18,712 nt of DNA from CAZKTF01 sp964555565 (lineage in GTDB: Bacteria > Planctomycetota > JAJSAM01 > JAKLKS01), in NCBI GenBank assembly GCA_964555565.1, contig CAZKTF010000048.1, positions 1 to 18,712 of the forward strand, written 5' to 3'. Within the stretch, counting starts at the first letter, position 1. The number at the start of each line of letters is the position of its first letter. Made by a program: the position numbers and the translations under genes. Shown here piece after piece: positions 6,681 to 12,644 of the stretch. The notes below the pieces were generated by a model. That model saw only the letters and a list, made by a program, of their open reading frames with translations. It made no database searches and was not told the DNA's origin.

Positions 6681-6949
6681 CCCGACCTATTCATGAGGGT
6701 GCGCGCGACGAAGATGGAAGGCAGGTCGCGGAAAGAGGTTCGGCAGGCGTGGAACGATAGGCAGGATGGACAGGCTGTTCCGCGAGCGACATCGCGCCGA
6801 GACCAAGGAGGGCCGCCGAAGACATACCCGATGAGGGTAGGCGAGGCGGAGCGCGGGAAGCGGCCGAAGGCCGCTCCCCGCGCGACCCGACGCAGGGATC
6901 GGCGCGAGGACGCCGCGGAACCGCGTGCCCTCATGAATAGGGCGGGCTA
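6678..6949. mobile_element. 272-bp element with 28-bp terminal inverted repeats (MITE-like or structured RNA)
   Basis: The left arm 6678-6705 and right arm 6922-6949 match as inverted repeats at 25 of 28 positions; both begin TAGCCCG and contain CCTATTCATGAGGG. No transposase is present. The TA at each outer end would fit a TA target duplication, but a palindromic dinucleotide is weak evidence. The interior holds further helices in nested order: 6777-6784 with 6914-6921 (8 bp, perfect), 6792-6800 with 6899-6907 (9 bp, perfect), 6813-6817 with 6845-6849, 6825-6829 with 6835-6839, and the hairpin 6851-6883. Three GGCAGG copies (6720, 6742, 6760) sit in the left interior. It separates the double-FHA gene, whose stop codon is in the left arm, from the cytochrome operon. 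It may be a non-autonomous insertion-sequence derivative, a structured RNA, or both. Confidence 0.7.
6851..6883. repeat. Long GC hairpin inside the inverted-repeat element
   Basis: GCGCGGG-a-AGCGGCC, loop GAA, GGCCGCT-c-CCCGCGC: 14 paired bases with a single A/C mismatch and a three-base loop. This is the strongest local hairpin of the element and would fold in RNA from either strand. Confidence 0.8.
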
Positions 6950-6957
6950 ACAGGCGC

Positions 6958-6986
6958 GGCCCCGCGGCCGGGGCCCGGGGAGGAGG
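6958..6986 (+). promoter_or_regulatory. Small hairpin and strong Shine-Dalgarno before the 18-heme cytochrome
   Basis: GGCCCC/GGGGCC with loop GCGGCC (6958-6975) is followed by AGGAGG at 6981-6986, five bases before GTG 6992. The perfect Shine-Dalgarno supports the GTG start. No sigma-70-like promoter is visible between 6950 and 6991, so transcription must begin within or before the inverted-repeat element. Confidence 0.7.
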
Positions 6987-6991
6987 GACGC

Positions 6992-9169
6992 GTGGGGACG
7001 GCCCGGCGACGCGCCTGGATCCTCGCGGCGCTCCTCGTCCCCGCCGCCGCCCTCCTCACGGCCTCCCGCGGACGGGGCGAGGCGTACTCGGTGTTCCCCC
7101 ACCGGCCGCACCTGCGCGCGGCCCTGGTCCTGGCCCTGGAGGCCCGCGCGAAGGGCGGCCCGCTCCCGCCGGGGCCGGGCGGCGTCGCGGACCGGGACTG
7201 CCGCTCCTGCCACGACTACGAGACCGGAGCCGGGCCGGAACCGCACCTGGCGACCGGGGACCGGGAGCGCGGCTGCCTCAAGTGCCACCTCGACCCGGGG
7301 AACCTCGTGGTGCGCGCCGGCCTCCCGCCGGCCGCTCCCGGCCGCCGCCCCTTCCCCCACCGCGAGCACCTCCGGGACCGGGAACTCACCTGCTTCTCCT
7401 GCCACCTGCCCGTGCGGGGGGGCGACTGGACCGGCCTCTCGCTCGAGTTCACGGTGCCGCCGCCCACCCTGGGCCGCCCCGCCGGCGCCGCCCCCGGCGC
7501 CGCCGCGGCGGAGGACCCGGGCTGCGCCCGGTGCCACGCGGAGCACCGGTTCTCGGGAGGGAGGGTCCGCCAGGTCGAGGCCGCGGGGGGCCAGAAGCGC
7601 TGCCAGGAGTGCCACCAGGGCACGGACCGGGTGCAGCCTCTCGCGCACCGCGCGGCGCCCGTCCCCGCGGACCCCGGGGCGCGGCCGTTCCTCCACCGGG
7701 ACCACGGCGGGCCCTCGGCCGACTGCCGCCGGTGCCACGAGAAGGTCCTCGACAGCAACACGGCCTGGGACTACGACCCCGCCGTCGCCTCCGCCCGGTG
7801 CCAGGCGTGCCACGTCGCCGACGCGGCCGGGACCCCCCTCGTCCGCCCGGGGAGGCCGGACCGGCTGGACCCGAAGTGGTTCCAGGCGTTCTCCCACCGG
7901 GTCCACCTCGCGGCGAAAGGCGGGATGGACTGCGTCCACTGCCATTACCCCGAACGCCAGGACTCCTCCCGCTACCTCGACCCCGGCCGGGAGGGGGCCC
8001 CCGAGCCCCTTGGCCGCGGCGCGCTGCTCGCCTACGCGCGGTGCGTGCAGTGCCACGAGCACGAGAAGCAGGCCGTGGAGCGCCACGGGGTCGGGGCCTG
8101 GGCCTGCTTCCGGTGCCACGCGCCGCCCGGGGAGAAGGACGCGACGGCCGCGGGACTCCGCGCGCCCCTCCCCATGCGGACGGCGACGGTGACCCGGGAG
8201 GGGATCGGGACGATCGGCTTCGCCGCGCACCGCCACCCCGGGGTCACCACCTCGGGGAGGGCCCTCGCGGACCCGGGCCAGCCGGGCGGGAAGTCCTGCG
8301 CGGACTGCCACCGGGGAAAGCCCGAGGCCATGGCCTCCCGCCTCGCGGCCCGGCCCTTCCGCCATGAGCCCCACCTCGGGGCGGCGCCCGGTTCCGGGGA
8401 CTGCCTCGTCTGCCACCCCTCGGCCTCCACCTCCTCGCGCAGCGCCACGCTCCGCCGCTTCGACCCCCTCCTGGACGCCGGCCCCCCGGGGGGTGCCGCG
8501 GGGGCCCGGGGCTGCCTCGATTGCCACGTGGGCGCGACGGCCGCGGACCTGGGGATCGTCCCGCGCGAGGGGATCCGGGTCCCCGAGTTCGACCACGCCG
8601 CCCACGTCGCGGGGGCCCGGCGGGACGCGGGGGCCGCCGCGAAGGCGCCCCGGCTCGAGTGCCTCCAGTGCCACGCGAAGGGAGGCGACGCGGGGTACGA
8701 GACCCCCGCGGACGTGAAGGACTGCCGGCGGTGCCACTCCCACGCGGTGGACGCCCCCGAGAAGCTCGCCCGGACCGGGGAGAGCCGTCCCGAAGGGGAC
8801 GCGGCCCGGTGCGCCGCCTGCCACCGCGAGGGGGTCGATCGCAGGCTCGGCTGGATCCCCGACCCTCCCGCGGACCCCGTGGTCCGCCCCCACCTCCAGC
8901 TCGGGCGGGGGAAGCAGTTCCACGACCGCGGCGGCGGGTGCGCGGCCTGCCACGAGCGGGACGCGCTCGAGACGCCTCCCGGCGGCTGGAGGTACGCCCC
9001 GCGCGTGGAGGAGGCGCGCGTGGCCAGGAGCGTCCACCGCGACGAGCGGCACGCCGACCTGGAGAGGATCTCGCGGAAGGCCGCGGGGAACCCCGCCGAG
9101 AAGGAGCGCACCTGCACCGCGTGCCACGCCGACGTGCCGCCGAAGGACCCCGGGGGGATCCTCCGGTGA
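6992..9169 (+). CDS. Exported 18-heme c-type cytochrome
   Basis: This is a 725-residue protein. An N-terminal signal or anchor (MGTARRRAWILAALLVPAAA...) precedes 18 CxxCH haem motifs from C70 to the motif starting at 708: CRSCH, CLKCH, CFSCH, CARCH, CQECH, CRRCH, CQACH, CVHCH, CVQCH, CFRCH, CADCH, CLVCH, CLDCH, CLQCH, CRRCH, CAACH, CAACH and CTACH. Several are preceded by F-x-H-x-x-H (FPHREHL, FLHRDH, FSHRVHL, FRHEPHL), the cytochrome c3/c7 pattern in which the upstream His supplies the second axial ligand, implying bis-His low-potential haems. It should act outside the cytoplasmic membrane as an electron wire or acceptor. It starts an operon: its TGA overlaps the GTG of the diheme b gene. 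Start GTG 6992 is fixed by AGGAGG. I do not assign it to a named family. Confidence 0.93.
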   Translation: MGTARRRAWILAALLVPAAALLTASRGRGEAYSVFPHRPHLRAALVLALEARAKGGPLPPGPGGVADRDCRSCHDYETGAGPEPHLATGDRERGCLKCHLDPGNLVVRAGLPPAAPGRRPFPHREHLRDRELTCFSCHLPVRGGDWTGLSLEFTVPPPTLGRPAGAAPGAAAAEDPGCARCHAEHRFSGGRVRQVEAAGGQKRCQECHQGTDRVQPLAHRAAPVPADPGARPFLHRDHGGPSADCRRCHEKVLDSNTAWDYDPAVASARCQACHVADAAGTPLVRPGRPDRLDPKWFQAFSHRVHLAAKGGMDCVHCHYPERQDSSRYLDPGREGAPEPLGRGALLAYARCVQCHEHEKQAVERHGVGAWACFRCHAPPGEKDATAAGLRAPLPMRTATVTREGIGTIGFAAHRHPGVTTSGRALADPGQPGGKSCADCHRGKPEAMASRLAARPFRHEPHLGAAPGSGDCLVCHPSASTSSRSATLRRFDPLLDAGPPGGAAGARGCLDCHVGATAADLGIVPREGIRVPEFDHAAHVAGARRDAGAAAKAPRLECLQCHAKGGDAGYETPADVKDCRRCHSHAVDAPEKLARTGESRPEGDAARCAACHREGVDRRLGWIPDPPADPVVRPHLQLGRGKQFHDRGGGCAACHERDALETPPGGWRYAPRVEEARVARSVHRDERHADLERISRKAAGNPAEKERTCTACHADVPPKDPGGILR

Positions 9170-10227
9170 GCGCCCCCGCCCCGCTTCGCCGCGGCCGCTT
9201 CCCGGTGCGTTTCCTCGGCCGCCCGTGGGCCTGGGTGGCGCTCGCGGCCACCGCCCTCCCCGCGGCGGCGGCCTGGGCCCTGGTGGCGCTCCCGGCCCGC
9301 GGCCTCCCCGCGGCCGAGCGGTCCTGGTTCCTCTGGTCCGGGAACGTCCTCGTGGGGCTTTTCGCCGTCACCCTCCTCTTCAGCGCCCGGAAGTGGTCCA
9401 TCAAGCTCCCCTTCTTCCGCGACTACGGGCGGGTGGCTCCGGCCCGCGTGGACGCCTGCTTCGCCGAGATCCAGCGGCTCAACGACCAGGTCCGGAGGGG
9501 CGCCTTCCCCGACGACGCCTCGGTGCTCCGGGCCGCCGGGGAGGTCCTCCGGCGCTTCGGCGTCGGCGGGGCCGTGCGTCCGGAGCTGCGGCCCGGCGCG
9601 GGGACCCCCCCGCGCGGCCTGGTCCACCTCCGCAAGCGCGAGCCCTTCGGACGCCTCGAGCCATGGCTCGAGGTGCACCTGGGGGTCGGGCTCGCAGCCT
9701 GCTTTGCGGTCCTCGCCCACGCCGACTTCGCCCTCCGGCACCCGGTCGGCTGGACTCTGCTGACCCTCTCCGCCCTGGTCCTCCTGACGGGGGTCGCGGG
9801 CGCCGTCCTGTTCCGCGTCCTCCCTCCCCGCCTCGCCGCCGCGGACCCCGGGATCCCGTTCGAGGAGGCGGGGGTGGCCCGCGAGGGCTACCTCGAGTGC
9901 ATCCGCGGGATCCTCGCCCGGCTGGAGGAGCCGCTGCGCGCGAGGCTCGCCTGGGCGGCGGAGGAGGGCCCGCGCGCCTCCCCCGCGGAACTCCGCGCCC
10001 GGGCCGAGGAGGCCCTGGCCGCGCGGCAGGGGCTCCCCCCGGAGAAGGCGACCCTGGTGCGCGACATCGTCGTCATGGCGGGGACCCGCGACCACCTCCT
10101 CTGGAGCACCGCCCGCTCCCGCCGCCTGGACCTCTGGATGCGCCTCTGGCGGTGGGTCCACGTCCCCGTCTCCATCGCCCTCGTGGCCGCGCTCCTCCTC
10201 CACGTCTTCCTGGTCATCTGGTACTGA
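9166..10227 (+). CDS. Diheme b-type integral membrane cytochrome (quinone-interacting candidate)
   Basis: This is a 353-residue protein whose GTG start overlaps the preceding TGA (GTGA), a sign of translational coupling. Five hydrophobic segments are visible: about 21-43, 53-73, 168-188, 193-217 and 330-353. Two of them carry His pairs with exactly 13 residues between: H171/H185 and H332/H346. Paired H-x13-H helices are the haem b ligand pattern of cytochrome b of bc complexes, so I predict two stacked b haems in the membrane. A charged region (about 220-325) separates the two His helices, which is unlike classical cytochrome b. No family name can be given with confidence. In context it would connect the quinone pool or the cytosolic Fe-S protein to the periplasmic multiheme proteins. 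The next ATG follows after one base. Confidence 0.8.
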   Translation: MSAPAPLRRGRFPVRFLGRPWAWVALAATALPAAAAWALVALPARGLPAAERSWFLWSGNVLVGLFAVTLLFSARKWSIKLPFFRDYGRVAPARVDACFAEIQRLNDQVRRGAFPDDASVLRAAGEVLRRFGVGGAVRPELRPGAGTPPRGLVHLRKREPFGRLEPWLEVHLGVGLAACFAVLAHADFALRHPVGWTLLTLSALVLLTGVAGAVLFRVLPPRLAAADPGIPFEEAGVAREGYLECIRGILARLEEPLRARLAWAAEEGPRASPAELRARAEEALAARQGLPPEKATLVRDIVVMAGTRDHLLWSTARSRRLDLWMRLWRWVHVPVSIALVAALLLHVFLVIWY

Positions 10228-10228
10228 C

Positions 10229-12640
10229 ATGGCCAGGCTCCTTCCCTCCCGCGCCGGCGAAGGCCCCCCCCTGGACCTGGCGGCCCGTTCGTGCTCGGTC
10301 GGCCGCGGCGACGACAACGACCTCCGGCTCGAGGTGGCCGGGATCTCCCGCTACCACGCCCTCGTCCGCCGCACCGAGGGAGGCTGGGAGGTCCTCGACC
10401 AGGGGAGCACCAACGGGAGCTTCGTCAACGGGGAGCGCGTGGAGCGGGCCCCGCTCCGGCACGGGGACCGGGTCCGGTTCCACGAAACCGAGTTCCTCTT
10501 CGAGGACCTTCCCGTCGGGGCGTCCGCCGAAGCGCCGTCAGGCGCGAAGGCGGATCCCCCGGGTCTCGTGCCGGCCCGGGACAGCGGGGAGCACATCCCC
10601 TCCGCCCCGCCCTCGATCGCGCTCCCGCCCGGGGCGACTCCTCGGCCCGCCGAAGCGGAGGCGGGACCGAGCGGCACGCGCGCCCTCACGCCGGGCGAAG
10701 TCGCGGGGGTCATGGCCGCCCTCCTGTCCTCGGGCCGCTCGACCACGCGCCGCATCGACCCCGCCGAGATCGCGGCGGCGGCGGCCCTGCGCGTTCGGAG
10801 GGCCTCCACCTCCGGGGCGGACGCGCGGAGGAGCGCGCTCGGCGAGGCCGGCCCCTCGGGGACCCGCGACGTCTCCCCGGAGGCCGTCGCCGCCGCCCGG
10901 GCCGCCGCCGCCGGCTCCTCGGGGACACGCCGCCTCGTACCCGGGAACGAGATCGCGAAGCCGCCCGTGGGTCCCACCGGCACCCGCAAGATGACCCCCG
11001 CGGACGCCGGGGCTGCCCCGGCGAAGCCCGCCGAAGCCGCTGCGGCGAAGCCCGCCGCGGCGAAGGCGGGCCCGTCCGACTCCACGCTCCCCGGGTCCCC
11101 CGAGGCGATCCTCGGCCGCCACGCCCTGTTGAAGGAGGTCCCCCCCGCGCTCCACAAGTACCTCGCGGAGGAGAGCGAGTTCCGCGTGTACGCGCCGAAG
11201 GCCATCCTCTGCAGGCAGGGGGAGTACACGGCGGAGTTCTTCGTGCTCCTGTCGGGCCTCGTGGGGGTGTTCCGGGAGGACCCGGACGCGGGCCCCCGGT
11301 CGGTCACCTACCTCGCCACGATCGGCGCGGGGGGCTGGCTCGGCGAGATGGGTTGCATGTCCCACGCCGCCCGCAGCGCCACCTGCGTCGCCGAGAGCGA
11401 CGTGGTCGTGCTCGCGGTCCCGCGGCACGCCTTCATGAAGGTCTACGGCGACGCGAAGGCCGCGAAGTTCAAGGAGATGATCGACCGGGTCTACCGCGAG
11501 CGCGCCCTCCAGAACCACCTCGCCGCGACCCCGCTGCTCCGCGGCCTCGACCGCGACGTGCTCGCGCGCGTGGGCAAGGCGGCGGAGCTCGTGGTCGCGG
11601 CCAAGGGCCAGGTGATCCTCGAGGAGGGCAAGCCGGGAGACGGGCTCTACCTCGTGCGCACCGGGCACGCGAAGCTGGTGCGCCGCTCGGGGGGGCAGGA
11701 GGAGATCCTCGCCTGGTACTGCGAGAACTCCTCCTTCGGCAAGGAGACCCTCCTGGGGGACGCCCCCCGCGAGGCCAGCGTGATCGCCGTGGACCGGATG
11801 GACCTGGTGCGGCTCCCCGCGGTCGCCTTCCGGAAGATGGCGGAGGAGTCCCCCCAGCTCCGGGAGGCGATCCAGGAGCGCACCCAGCAGCTCCGGGGGG
11901 AGGGGTTCGCCTCGGGGGCGGAGGCCGAGTCCGTCCGGCGGGCGCGGGAGATCGGCGCCGGACACGAGGTGATCAAGGCCGGGGACGCGCTCGTCATCGA
12001 CATGAGCAAGTGCACCCGGTGCAACATGTGCGTGGAGGGCTGCATCGAGGCCCACGAGGACCGGATCCCCCGGATCGGCAAGCGCGGGATCCGCTACGGG
12101 GACCTGCTCCTCACTTCCTCCTGCTACAACTGCAAGGTCCCCGACTGCATGCTGGCCTGCAAGTTCGGGGCGATCCGGCGGGACCGCAGCGGCCAGGTCA
12201 CCATCGACGACGACGCCTGCACGGGCTGCTCCCTCTGCGAACCCGCCTGCCCCTACGGGACCATCCACATGCAGTCCCTGGTGGAAGAGACCGGGATCCG
12301 GACGCTCGCGGCCGTGGGGCCGGTGCGCCGGCTCCTCTCGCACCTCCCCCTCCTGGGCTCCCTCGTCCGCGCCCCGGGAGCCGCCTCCGCCGCCGGGGGC
12401 GGCACCGCCGTGGCTCCTCCTCCTCCCGGGGCGAAGTCCGCCGTAGCAGGCGCGAGGGCGCCTGCGGAGGCGGGCGCGAAGGCGCCTGCGGAGGCGGGCG
12501 CGAAGGCGGGAGAGCGGAAGAAGCTACGGCTGGCCGTCAAGTGCGACCTCTGCGCCGGGAGGTCCGACATGGCGTGCATCGCGAGCTGCCCCTGCGGGGC
12601 CATCGAGCGCGTGGACCCCGCGCGGCTCCTCGGGGCGTAG
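10229..12640 (+). CDS. FHA - tandem cyclic-nucleotide-binding - four-[4Fe-4S] ferredoxin fusion protein
   Basis: This is an 803-residue cytosolic protein. FHA (about 1-95) is intact: G25-R26, S40-x-x-H43, STNG (60-63). A long Ala/Pro/Gly linker (95-290) carries five G-x-[ST]-x-TR motifs (T150, T173, T212, T233, T252). Two CRP-like cNMP domains follow (about 295-415 and 420-545). The first keeps the ligand-binding E373 and R382 (GEMG...RSAT); the second has Lys for Glu (FGKETLLGDAPREAS). The C-terminus is a DmsB/NrfC-type ferredoxin with four cysteine sets: C595/598/601/605, C632/635/640/644, C664/667/670/674 and C772/775/783/787. About 95 low-complexity residues are inserted before the last set. 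There is no DNA-binding helix-turn-helix, so it is not a transcription factor. I infer a cytosolic electron carrier whose docking is gated by phosphothreonine and a cyclic nucleotide. ATG lies one base after the upstream stop. Confidence 0.9.
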   Translation: MARLLPSRAGEGPPLDLAARSCSVGRGDDNDLRLEVAGISRYHALVRRTEGGWEVLDQGSTNGSFVNGERVERAPLRHGDRVRFHETEFLFEDLPVGASAEAPSGAKADPPGLVPARDSGEHIPSAPPSIALPPGATPRPAEAEAGPSGTRALTPGEVAGVMAALLSSGRSTTRRIDPAEIAAAAALRVRRASTSGADARRSALGEAGPSGTRDVSPEAVAAARAAAAGSSGTRRLVPGNEIAKPPVGPTGTRKMTPADAGAAPAKPAEAAAAKPAAAKAGPSDSTLPGSPEAILGRHALLKEVPPALHKYLAEESEFRVYAPKAILCRQGEYTAEFFVLLSGLVGVFREDPDAGPRSVTYLATIGAGGWLGEMGCMSHAARSATCVAESDVVVLAVPRHAFMKVYGDAKAAKFKEMIDRVYRERALQNHLAATPLLRGLDRDVLARVGKAAELVVAAKGQVILEEGKPGDGLYLVRTGHAKLVRRSGGQEEILAWYCENSSFGKETLLGDAPREASVIAVDRMDLVRLPAVAFRKMAEESPQLREAIQERTQQLRGEGFASGAEAESVRRAREIGAGHEVIKAGDALVIDMSKCTRCNMCVEGCIEAHEDRIPRIGKRGIRYGDLLLTSSCYNCKVPDCMLACKFGAIRRDRSGQVTIDDDACTGCSLCEPACPYGTIHMQSLVEETGIRTLAAVGPVRRLLSHLPLLGSLVRAPGAASAAGGGTAVAPPPPGAKSAVAGARAPAEAGAKAPAEAGAKAGERKKLRLAVKCDLCAGRSDMACIASCPCGAIERVDPARLLGA
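12449..12510 (+). repeat. 24-bp tandem repeat in the ferredoxin insertion
   Basis: Two full units (12449-12472 and 12473-12496, differing at one base) and a partial third (12497-12510) encode GARAPAEA, GAKAPAEA and GAKAGE. The repeat keeps the frame and lengthens the linker between the third and fourth cysteine sets. Confidence 0.85.
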
Positions 12641-12644
12641 ACCC

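Noticed and set aside
6825..6850. Possible hammerhead ribozyme core (CGATGAG) inside the element
   Set aside because: The CUGAUGA box is incomplete and no GAAA box or NUH cleavage site is placed correctly.
6677..6950. Two 85-codon frames on opposite strands of the inverted-repeat element
   Set aside because: Both start inside one terminal repeat and end in the other, which the symmetry of the repeats explains; both products are Arg-rich and resemble nothing known to me.
6947..9127. Minus-strand frame opposite the 18-heme cytochrome
   Set aside because: The plus strand has 18 CxxCH motifs, a signal peptide and a perfect Shine-Dalgarno; the antisense product has no motif.
10229..12640. CRP/FNR transcription factor annotation for the cNMP-containing protein
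   Set aside because: After the second cNMP domain the sequence goes straight to ferredoxin cysteine sets; there is no helix-turn-helix.
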